The notes under the pieces were generated by a model, which saw only the letters and a program-made list of their open reading frames with translations, searched no databases and was not told the DNA's origin. Both the position numbers and the translations under genes were made by a program. A DNA stretch of 64,000 bases from Plecoglossus altivelis (lineage: Eukaryota; Chordata; Actinopteri; Osmeriformes; Plecoglossidae), in NCBI GenBank assembly GCA_036571765.1, contig BROE01000003.1:20384021-20448020 (forward strand), written 5' to 3'. Of the stretch, positions 1 through 9,860 are shown in pieces. Each line of letters begins with the position of its first letter. The stretch's first letter is position 1.

Positions 1-206
1 CATGTTGTCTCTCAGTACAGTCCTAGTACCATGTTGTCTCAGTACAGTTCTAGTACCATGCTGTCTCTCAGTACAGTTCTAGTACCATGTTGTCTCTCAG
101 TACAGTTCTAGTACCATGCTGTCTCTCAGTACAGTTCTAGTACAATGTTGTCTCAGTACAGTTCTAGTACCATGTTGTCTCAGTACAGTTCTAGTACCAT
201 GTTGTC
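1..206. repeat. Minisatellite, about 25-29 bp unit
   Basis: Seven or so head-to-tail copies of a unit containing CAGTACAGTTCTAGTACCAT; copies differ by presence of an extra CTCT. The array starts before the window, so its full length is unknown. Confidence 0.9.
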
Positions 207-519
207 AGGCTGGTTCTGCCCTAGCTACTACCTGAGATGCCAGGCTGTTTGATGCCTGTATTTCTGCCTGCATTTGTGTGTGCTCCATTGCACTCCTGTG
301 GTGGGGCCACAGAGCACAGAGGGCTGTGAAATGTCCCACTCCTCCATCTCAGAAGATCATGGCAACCAGTAGTGAATATCCCAGGCTGGTGCCAGGGCTT
401 TCATTAGAGCAAGCAGTCTATGTGTGTGTACACAGTACAGAACCATGTCAGACATTAATTACCTCATTATTATAAACACACACACAAGCACACACACCAC
501 AGTAAAGCAGACACATTTC

Positions 520-735
520 TTCTCTCCCCCCCCTCTTCTCTCCTGTCCCTTGTCTCTGCTCCCCCCTCTCCTCTGTTTCTCTCTCTGTGTCTCTCTGTGT
601 CTCTCTCCCCCCTCTCTCTGTTTCTCTCTCTGTGTCTCTCTGTCTCTCTCTCCCTCTCTCTGTTTCTCTCTCTGTGTCTCTCTCCCCCCTCTCTCTCTGT
701 TTCTCTCTCTCTGTTCTCTATCAGTCCCTCTCTCT
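520..735. repeat. CT-rich low-complexity tract
   Basis: Pyrimidine-rich (TCTC)n mixed with TGTCTCTCTG and CCCCCCTC blocks. It opens long reading frames on both strands that are pure Ser/Leu/Cys or Arg/Glu repeats, which is typical of simple sequence rather than genes. Confidence 0.9.
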
Positions 736-1740
736 TTATGTGTCTCCTACTCACACACATACACAAACTCTCTGACCTGCACACAAGCACATGCATGCAC
801 ACACTCCCAGGTGTAATATAGATAGCCAGGTTATCACTTTGTTGGCGCCTCAGTCACACTGTTTGATTGAATGTCACAGGTAACTATTGGTCATCTGTCG
901 TCACCCCAGGGGTCGTCAAAGAAGAGTGATCTCAGAGTGACACAGCGGCAGGCAGACACGTGGATAGACGAGGGGAAGAGACAGAGGGGGCGTAGGCAGA
1001 CGAGCAGCCAGACCCCTCAGTCAAGGAAACAGCTTGTATCGTCCACACACAGTACCATGCATGACTGTCCTCCTGTGCAGGAAGTGAGATGGTATTGGAG
1101 AGGATGATAGGGGTGTTGGATGAGCTCTCAGTTGCTTGTCTGAACTCTTCAACTAGATCCCAGACTGCTGATCCGAGAGGAACTCTTAATAGGCTGGTTA
1201 GGTGGATCATGATTTGGTTATAAGGGCAGAAGGTCAAGGCCACCTGCTCTGGTTTTTGGAATGTAAACCATGCACCCCCTCATAGTTATGTCAGAGATAC
1301 ATGGCTATGCTTTATGAATGTGTGCCACACAATACCATGCAGTGCTGACACATACACAGAAGGACACACCTTCACACACGAAACACACAGACATGGAAGA
1401 CACAGAGAGAGAGCTACAGTAAGCAGTCTCACAGGGGTTCTGAGGACTAGTTCCTTGGAATGAAGCTTTGATCCAGCTAAGCACACAGAGGAAGCAGCCA
1501 TCAGGTAAGATGTTATCACCCAACCTAATGGACCATCAGCAATACACCACCCCCACGAGTCTCCATCTCTGTCTCCTGAGTGTCTCTCTATTGATTTTCT
1601 GAGCAGAACAAATGATAAAATCTTGTTTCTCTTACCAACTATGATGTGAGTTGTTGGTGTTTGCAGTCATGTGGCTGCTCCTAGTTCACTGTCTGAGTGT
1701 GGCCCTCTGAGAGCAGAGCTGCTGTGTGTCTGCTTGCTGT

Positions 1741-1876
1741 CAGGTAATGTGTGTGTACAGGTAATGTGTGTGTGTGCAGGTAATTTGTGTTTGTGCAGGT
1801 AATGTATGTGTGTGTGCAGGTAATGTGTGTGTGTGTGTACAGGTAATGTGTGTATGTGTGCAGGTAATGTGTGAGT
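1741..1876. repeat. GT-rich minisatellite with CAGGTAATG core
   Basis: Six imperfect copies of a 20-28 bp unit, CAGGTAATGTGTGTGTG with variable GT length. Each copy reads like a splice donor (CAG/GTAATG), though no coding exon is seen beside it. Confidence 0.8.
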
Positions 1877-2055
1877 GTTCAGTCAACAGGCTGAAGGCCT
1901 GAGCATCAGATGTTTTGGTACCGAGGAAGAGGTGATGAGGATGAATTGGTTAACCAATCATGGACAGAGTAAGAACAAAGCATTGTTTCACCTCTACAGT
2001 CATTGGTGTCCCGGAAAGCAGGGCTGCACCTGATAACCAATCTCTGGCCAGAAGA

Positions 2056-2276
2056 GAGGATGGAAGGAGGAGAGGAGGAGAGGAGGAGAGGAGAGGATGT
2101 GAGGAGGAGAGGATGTGAGGAGGAGAGGATTTGAGGAGGAGAGGATTTGAGGAGGAGAGGATGTGAGGAGGAGAGGAGAGGATGTGAGGAGGAGAGGAGA
2201 GGATGTGAGGAGGAGAGGATGTGAGGAGGAGAGGATGTGAGGAGGAGAGGAAATGATGTGAGGAGAGGAGGAGAAG
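2056..2276. repeat. Purine-only GAGGA minisatellite
   Basis: About a dozen copies of GAGGAGGAGAGGATGTGA-like units. One strand is almost all purine for more than 200 bases, a composition able to form triplex (H-DNA) structures. Confidence 0.85.
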
Positions 2277-2730
2277 CTGTGTGTGTCAGGGTCAGTCTTC
2301 ATGACTGGTTTCAAGAACTCCACAGTCTCACTAGTCAGAGACCAGTATGAGATTGTAGGAGATTCCAGTGGCTCACTGGGTAAGAGTGATCACTAAGGGT
2401 AACCATTAAGCTACACAGGGACATAGGTTGGATAAATAATGTCCCAAAAAAGTCTTAAAAACTATTCTACCTTGGAGAGTTTCATGGTTAATGGCTGAGT
2501 TTTGTGAACATTATTCTCAGAGACCCACTGGATTAGCGGTGGGTAGCGGTGCAGTCTAACATTGTGGACTTGGCTCTTGTCTCTGATTAACTGTACACCC
2601 AACTGTAACATTATGACTTTGCTGGTGACTGCAACTTGCAAATGAGGCTTTCCTTTGTGAAGGAGAGTCTGTTCTGGTTACATAATCATACTTTATCTGT
2701 CAGGTCCTGTTCTGGTTGGTGCTTCCAGGT

Positions 2731-2842
2731 CATCGCAGGGCCAGGAGCAAGAGGTTCCTGGCTGGGATGTACAGGGCCAGGAGCAAGAGGTTCCTGGCTG
2801 GGATGTGCAGGGCCAGGAGCAAGAGGTTCCTGGCTGGGATGT
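2731..2842. repeat. 36-bp tandem repeat, three copies
   Basis: Three near-identical copies of a unit containing GGGCCAGGAGCAAGAGGTTC. The unit length is a multiple of three, so one frame stays open, but the predicted protein is repetitive and has no other support. Confidence 0.85.
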
Positions 2843-3297
2843 AGCGTATCTCAGATACCTTCAGACCTGAGGGAAAAGACAAGTCACAGAATGAAAGAAA
2901 TGATTAACAACCAGTGCTGGATGTGTGTTCAGGCCCATGCTGTAGAGATGGGCTAGTGCCAACCCACAGAAACTCTTCACTAGGCATACACAGTGGAACT
3001 GACCCTGTGCTGTTTGGCTTCGTGTTTGAGTAAATAGTTGAGATGGAACAGAAGACCAGATACCAGTTCATTCTAAGTTGACTGTCAATGAACATTGATA
3101 TGACGAGGGACCTACTGTGGAAGTTACTAGACGTTGACACTGTGGGAAAGGGCTTGTTTGTTCACCTGCTTCTCCTAACACCTGGTCAAGAACACACACT
3201 CCCTTTATCATAGTGTTGACATCAGGCATTACAAAGGAACTAGGTTTAGAAGCAGCTGTTACTCCATTAGTAGAGAATAACAAGAGACAGAAAACAC

Positions 3298-3915
3298 AGG
3301 CATCCACACACACACTCACCGGCATCCACACACACACTCACAGGCATCCACACACACACTCAGAGGCATCCACACACTCACAGGCATCCACACACACACT
3401 CACAGGCATCCACACACTCACAGGCATCCACACACAGTCACAGGCATCCACACACACACTCACAGGCATCCACACACACAGTCACAGGCATCCACACGCA
3501 CACTCACAGGCATCCACACACACACACACTCACAGGCATCCACACACACGCTCACATGCATCCACACACACTCACATGCATCCACACACACACTCACAGG
3601 CATCTACACACACACTCACATGCATCCACACACACGCTCACAGTCATCCACACACACACTGACAGGCATCCACACACAGTCACAGGCATCCACACACACA
3701 CTCACATGCATCCACACACACACTGACAGGCATCCACACACTGTCACAGGCATCCACACACACACTCACATGCATCCACACACACACTCACAGTCATCCA
3801 CACACACACTCACAGGCATCCTCACACTCAGGCATCCACACACACTCACAGGCATCCACAGACTCAGGCATCCACACACACACAGTCATCCACACACACA
3901 CAGCAATCCACACAC
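3298..3915. repeat. CA-rich 22-bp minisatellite
   Basis: More than 25 copies of GGCATCCACACACACACTCA with variants (TGCATCC, GTCATCC). The array ends about 130 bases before the receptor start codon, so it lies in the region just upstream of the first coding exon. Confidence 0.9.
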
Positions 3916-4046
3916 CCATATTTTGTCCCTAATCCTATCCTTCCCAGGTAAATACAATCCTAAAATATATTCTATTTTGATTCCCAGGTTGTATGTCTGA
4001 GCCTTAAACCTTTGTGTGCAGCAGTCTCTGAAAGATCAACCAAGCC

Positions 4047-5852
4047 ATGGAGGTTTTCACCTCCACCCTCTCCAGCAACGTCAGCCACAGTGTTAATGTG
4101 AGCGTAACTTTCCCCCCAAGTCCCTACACCACAGTGGAGACAGTCCTCATCGTCCTGGTGGCTGGCTTCCTCAGCCTGGTCACGGCTACAGGCAACATCC
4201 TGGTCATGCTGTCTATCAAGGTCAGTTCTGGATGAACCAGGTGTTTCAGTGGTTAGACGTTAGAATGTATTGTCAGCAGGATCACTGATGTGATTTATCC
4301 ATAAAATATGATGTGATGTTATTCATTTATAATTCATTGTTTCTGGAGATTAATATGAACAAATATCCTTCACCCTCCATTTCCTTTCAGGTAAACAGGA
4401 ACTTGCAGACTGTCAATAACTATTTCCTGTTTTCATTGGCTTGTGCTGACCTCATCATTGGCCTGGGCTCAATGAATCTCTACACCGTGTATATTGTGAT
4501 GGGCCACTGGCCCCTGGGTCCTGTGGTGTGTGACCTGTGGTTGGCTGTGGACTATGTTGTCAGCAACGCATCGGTCATGAACCTTCTCATCATCAGCTTC
4601 GACCGCTACTTCTGTGTGACCAAGCCCCTGAGCTACCCAGCAAGACGCAGCACCAAGATGGCCGGTCTGATGATTGCTGCAGCTTGGATCCTGTCCTTCA
4701 TCCTCTGGGCGCCTGCCATCTTGTTCTGGCAGTTTTTCGTAGGTGGCAGGACAGTGCCACCCGGTGAGTGCTACATCCAGTTCTTCTCCAACGCTGCTGT
4801 GACCTTTGGCACGGCCATCGCTGCGTTCTACCTGCCTGTCGGGATCATGATCGCTCTCTACTGGCGCATCTCCCGGGCCAGTCGCAGCCGCGTGAGGAAG
4901 AGCAGCAGGAAACCCTCAAGAACCAGCCTGGCTGAAGGCCCATCACAGAGCCAGGACGATGGAGCTGAGGTCCAGCCCAACAACTGCACTGGGATTGGGG
5001 ATGAGGAGGATGGAGGTAGGCAGAAGGAAAGAGAGATGGACCAGCGCCAGTTGAATGGCAGAGGTCAGCGGCATGTGGAAGGGGCGGAAACTAGAGAAAT
5101 CTCCACCAATGAAAGCTCTACCACAGTCAGCATCCCTGTGTCATCCAATCACAAGGAAGAAGGGAATACCTTCCAGCAAGGGCTGAACGGCAAGACAAAG
5201 CCGGAGCAATCTCAAGCTCAGAAACCGGGTTCTGGTTCATCTCTCACAAACCCCTCCCAGACTGGACCCAGAACCAAGACAGACTCTGCCTCTGCCAATG
5301 ACAAGCGTAACCTGGTTACACGAACGCTGCTCAAGGTGATCAATCATGATGCGTGATATAGACATGAATTATAGACTTAGAATGATAGAATGATAGAATG
5401 ATAGAATGATAGAATGATAGAATTATAGAGGCATGAATCATATGGGAAGGCCAACTTTGACATCACATAAAGAACTCATCTACATTTCATTTATTCATAA
5501 AATTAAAGATGATTTCTTTAACTGATGATTCCTCCTTCAGGTTACAAATCAGAGGTCAAACGGAAAGGTTAAGAAGAGGGGGACCCCTTCTCGGGAGAAA
5601 AAGGTGACTCGCACCATCATGGCCATCCTGGTGGCCTTCGTGGCCACTTGGACACCCTACAACGTGATGGTGCTGATCAACACCTTCTGCTCAGCCTGCA
5701 TTCCCAACTCTTTGTGGACCATCGGTTACTGGCTGTGTTACATCAACAGCACCATCAACCCTGCATGCTACGCGCTCTGCAACGCAACATTTAAGAACAC
5801 CTTCAGACAGCTGCTGCTGTGTCAGTACAGGAACATCCGTACTGCGCGGTAA
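4047..5852 (+). CDS. chrm2: Muscarinic acetylcholine receptor M2-like
   Basis: Class A G-protein-coupled receptor for acetylcholine; the M2 type couples to Gi/o at the plasma membrane. Coding exons are 4047-4220, 4391-5335 and 5541-5852, giving 476 residues (human M2 has 466). The start has a good context (GCCATGG). Two N-glycosylation sites (N11, N17) precede TM1. TM3 carries the ligand Asp in LAVDYVVSNAS (about residue 112), followed by DRYFCVTKP. TM6 has the TWTPYN motif and TM7 the NPACY motif, ending LLLCQYRNIRTAR. GECYIQFFSNAAVTFG, LYWRISRAS and TPSREKKVTRT are M2-like rather than M4-like, and the ahcyl2/ube2h/klhdc10 neighbours match the human CHRM2 region. Both introns are phase 0, only 170 and 205 bases, with GT-AG ends. 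Mammalian M2 is intronless in its coding part. The loop-3 region is poorly conserved, and the split falls just before its conserved end. Whether this is the teleost a or b copy cannot be told from sequence alone. Confidence 0.93.
5366..5434. repeat. 10-bp tandem repeat in chrm2 intron 2
   Basis: Six or seven copies of AGAATGATAG inside the 205-base second coding intron of the receptor; it makes up about a third of that intron. Confidence 0.85.
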
Positions 5853-5855
5853 GAT

Positions 5856-5995
5856 AGGGAGGAGGGGCAGGACAAGGGGGTGGGGCAGATCGTCACATGG
5901 GGGAGGGGTGGGGTGGGGCAGATCGTGACATGGGGGAGGGGTGGGTGGGGCAGAGGGTAGGGGTGAGGCCTCTACCTGGGGTAGGGTAGGGTAAG
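5856..5995 (+). repeat. G-rich repeat just after chrm2 stop
   Basis: Imperfect copies of GGGGGAGGGGTGGGGTGGGG with ATCGTCACATG spacers directly after the stop codon, within the probable 3' untranslated region. Several runs of four or more G on the sense strand could form G-quadruplexes in the transcript. Confidence 0.75.
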
Positions 5996-6041
5996 ATAAT
6001 GTTCTTTAGATGTCAGCACTACCCTTCCAAGACTATTTCTA

Positions 6042-7605
6042 TGGACTATACCCTAACCCTATGGACTATACCTTAACCCTAACCCTATGGACTACACCCT
6101 AACCCTATGGACTACACCCTAACCCTATGGACTATACCCTAACCCTATGGACTATACCCTAACCCTATGGACTACACCCTAACCCTATGGACTATACCCT
6201 AACCCTATGGACTATACCCTAACCCTATGGACTATACCCTAACCCTATGAACTACACCCTAACCCTAACCCTATGGACTATACCTTAACCCTATGGACTA
6301 TACCCTAACCCTATGGACTATACCCTAACCCTATGGACTACACCCTAACCCTATGGACTATACCCTAACCCTATGGACTACACCCTAACCCTATGGACTA
6401 CACCCTAACCCTAACCCTATGGACTACACCCTAACCCTATGGACTACACCCTAACCCTATGGACTATACCCTAACCCTATGGACTATACCCTAACCCTAT
6501 GGACTACACCCTAACCCTATGGACTATACCCTAACCCTATGGACTACACCCTAACCCTATGGACTACACCCTAACCCTATGGAGATACCTAACCCTCTGG
6601 ACTATACCCCTTAACCCTTAACCCTATGGACTAACACCCTTAACCTATGGACTATACCCTACACTCTATGGACTATACCCTAACCCTATGGACTACACCC
6701 TAACCCTAACCCTATGGACTATACCTTAACCCTATGGACTATACCCTAACCCTATGGACTACACCCTAACCCTATGGACTATACCCTAACCCTATGGACT
6801 ATACCCTAACCCTATGGACTACACGCTAACCCTATGGACTATACCCTAACCCTATGGACTATTACCCTAACCCTATGGACTAAACCCCTAACCCTATGGA
6901 CTATAACCTAACCCTATGGACTACACCCTAACCTATGGACTATACCCTGAACCTATGGACTATCCCCTAGACCCTATGGACTACACGCTAACCCTATGGA
7001 CTATACCCTAACCCTATGGACTACACCCTAACCCTATGGACTACACCCTAACCCTAATGGACTACATACCGCCTAACCCTAGTGGGACTATACTTAAGAC
7101 CCTATGGACTACACGCTAACCCTATGGACTATACCTTAACCCTATGGACTATACCCTAACCCTATGGACTATACCCTAACCCTATGGACTACACCCTAAC
7201 CCTATGGACTATACCCTAACCCTATGGACTACACCCTAACCCTATGGACTATACCCTAACCCTATGGACTATACCCTAACCCTATGGACTACACCCTAAC
7301 CCTATGGACTACACCCTAACCCTATGGACTATACCCTAACCCTATGGACTACACCTTAACCCTAACCCTATGGACTACACCCTAACCCTATGGACTACAC
7401 CCTAACCCTAACTGGACTAACAATCCCTAACCCTATGGACTACACGCTAACCCTATGGACTATACCTTAACCCTATGGACTATACCCTAACCCTATGGAC
7501 TACACCCTAACCCTATGGACTACACCCTAACCCTATGGACTATACCTTAACCCTATGGACTACACCCTAACCCTATGGACTACACCCTAACCCTATGGAC
7601 TACAT
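6042..7605. repeat. Telomere-like 20-bp minisatellite, about 75 copies
   Basis: Units are CCCTAACCCTATGGACTACA or the variant with ACTATA, so each copy carries one and a half vertebrate telomere hexamers (CCCTAA) plus a fixed GGACTAYA spacer. Some copies contain an additional CCCTAA. Copies near 6590-6670, 6860-6970, 7050-7110 and 7410 carry scattered indels that look like either decay or sequencing error. It lies 190 bases downstream of the receptor stop, probably in or just past the 3' untranslated region. Confidence 0.95.
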
Positions 7606-7610
7606 CAGTG

Positions 7611-9860
7611 TGTGAATGTTGTGTGAATAGATGTTTCTGTAACGTTTCTGCAGCATCAGGGCTGTCTTACTGCAAAACTATGGTTGCTTATACAGCTGAG
7701 ACAACTGGGGCTCCAAGATGACTTTTCAGTCAGTAACTATTGTTGTTTTCATGTTGACTAAATAGTTTAGACATTACTACCCTGAACAAATATTTCTTTA
7801 GTGTAGTAATGCCAATATTGGGATTAACACTTATGTTATGAATAAATCCATGTGAGAAATGATGTGTGTGTGTATTTTCCATGGTAGGATAAAGCAATAT
7901 AGGATAAATATAGGAATATAGTAATATAGGATAAAGCGAAAAAGCAATATAAAACTGTAGAAAATATATCTTCCTCCCTCCTCCTTCCTCCTCCTCCTGT
8001 CCTGCTCATATCTGTATCAGTTGGTTTAGCTGTAACCATTTCATGTGTTGACAATAAAATATAAGAAACCGCCTCATCCTCTTTCCAGCCATACAGCTTC
8101 AATCTGCCTTCACAGCACTGATACCTCCTGAGGAAACATGCATAGAAAAACTCAAACACACTTGTCATGTCCAGCTTATGTTTAACCACACATCCTCCAC
8201 GACACGACCAGCTTGTTTCGACCAGACGCCCTGGTCAGTGTCAGGCTGACCCGGTCAGAGAGGGGGGAATGTGGGCAGCTGCTACAGTGGTGGCAGTGGT
8301 GGCCCTAACCCTAGGACAGAGAGCCTCTGACAGAGAGCCTCCAAGGTTAGCCTCTAAGGGTCTTTTAAGGTGCTGGTGCTCCACAACATGTGAGCTAGCC
8401 AGGCGTAACATTTCATTTAACCATGGAGAAGTGGCCTAAAGTCAAGTCTTGTTGCTTAGATGATTAAGTAGTGTGGTGTTTAGGGACATCACATACTGAG
8501 AAGCTGTCTGGTGGAGAAGAGCTCTGTGCTTGAAACAACAGAGATCCATCACATTGGCTGATTTGAACGTACACAAACAACTACAGGAATATTGCCATGG
8601 CAACACCAAGACCTCTGCAACTGTTCTAGCAGCAGCCGATTGTACTGGAGACTTCTTCTGATGAGCAAGAACTGGTGGACACACAAAACCTCTCAAAACA
8701 ACAGTATTATTTATATATAATGTCCACTTTCTGTGCTTACCAGCAGGGCTCCACCAGTGGACAGCTATGGAAACATGCTGCCACCTACTGACCTTAAGAT
8801 GTACTTCTAGGTTTCTAACATCTCAGTATAAATACAACTGAAAGCAAGAAAAAAATACATTTGTTTATATAACCTAGTTGTTTGTGTTCGTGTGTATGTG
8901 TGCGTGTGTGTGAATCTGTGTGTATGTCTGTGTCTGTGTGTGTGTGTGTATGTGTGCGTGTGTATGTGTGCGTGTGTATGTGCGTGTGTATGTGTGTGTG
9001 TGAGTGTTTTAAAGGGCAGAGAAGCATCTCTGTCTGCATGTCTGTCTGTATGTCTGTCTGCATGTCTGTCTGCATGTCTGTCTGTATGTCTGTCTGCATG
9101 TCTGTCTGTATGTCTGTCTGCATGTCTGTCTGTATGTCTGTCTGTATGTCTGTCTGCATGTCAGTATGTCTGCTGCATGTCTGTCTGTATGTCTGTCCTG
9201 CTCAGTATGAAATGAACATGGTAAGAAGTGAAAACAAGAATCTTTGGCAGTGTTGTTTTGAAAAGCTTGAAAAAAGGGTTCATACTCAATGCAGAGCTGT
9301 AAATGAAATATGTGTTTAGCATTTAGATGAGAAACATAAACATAGCTCAGTGTCTTTTGACAGGGTTTACAGTCAACAGCCCTCGTCTAACCTGTGGCTC
9401 TGGCACAGTCCCTTAGTGTTCCTTATCCTCACAGATACGTAGCCTTACATTAGCTCATACATCACTGTTGCTTGTGTTGATGCCATGTGTATGCTGTACA
9501 GTACAGCTCCACCAAACCAAGACAGGCCTAATCTGTTCTGTCCTCAACTAAAACCTCTCCAGGACTTAAAGGTGAACAACATAGCACAGACAGATATGAT
9601 GTTGACACTCCACACATGACGACGTACCCTTTATCTACTTAGCTACTTATATAGTACAATAGAGCCCTGCTGTTTGAAGTGAACACACAGGGAACAGTTG
9701 ATGGGAGGAGTGCTGCAGTGTTGGTGTTATTAGTGTTGGGAGGTGAACAGTGGGCAGTTCCTGTATTAAGAGGTCCTCCCCCTCCAGACCTGTGATAAAG
9801 ACACATACTGCTGGGTCATGCTAAGCTGGTCTCTAAGTGATTGTTGGGAAGACTAAAAGA
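7611..9860. other. Intergenic stretch between chrm2 and ahcyl2
   Basis: Apart from the simple repeat at 8880-9205 I see no gene. The longest frame (minus strand, 7836-8189) has no recognisable domain and overlaps a poly-purine tract. The last few hundred bases presumably hold the ahcyl2 promoter and leader, but I cannot point to a TATA box or a CpG-dense island. Confidence 0.55.
8880..9205. repeat. (TG)n microsatellite and TGTCTGTCTGCA repeat
   Basis: An interrupted TG/CGTG run (8880-9005), then 14 or so copies of the 12-bp unit TGTCTGTCTGYA. The unit is a multiple of three, so several frames stay open across it; these are artefacts. Confidence 0.9.

Larger units (their letters stand above)
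1..4046. other. Non-coding, repeat-rich DNA upstream of chrm2
   Basis: I see no exon-like coding segment here. Open frames in the interval lie in CT-rich, CA-rich or minisatellite sequence and have no recognisable protein pattern. An acceptor-like tract followed by CAG just before 4020 suggests that the last 27 or so bases are the start of the exon holding the receptor's 5' untranslated leader. The rest is probably intergenic or 5' intron sequence of the receptor gene, since muscarinic receptor genes usually carry non-coding upstream exons. Confidence 0.6.

Noticed and set aside
2365..2445. tRNA-derived SINE suggested by TGGCTCACTGGGTAAGAG
   Set aside because: The A-box-like start is present but I could not find a convincing B box or a tail; too weak to annotate.
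3213..4000. His/Thr-rich frames resembling a histidine-rich protein
   Set aside because: Translation of the CA-rich 22-bp repeat.
4047..5852. M4 receptor as the identity of the muscarinic gene
   Set aside because: The C-terminal LLLCQYRNI is M4-like, but GECYIQFFSNAA, LYWRIS, TPSREKKVTRT and the 7q32-type neighbours all favour M2.
6042..7605. Chromosome end or true telomere
   Set aside because: The CCCTAA hexamers are interrupted by a fixed GGACTAYA spacer in every copy and genes continue on both sides; it is an interstitial minisatellite.
7836..8189. 117-codon minus-strand frame with a hydrophobic C-terminus
   Set aside because: No recognisable family, crosses a purine tract, no supporting splice or promoter signals.
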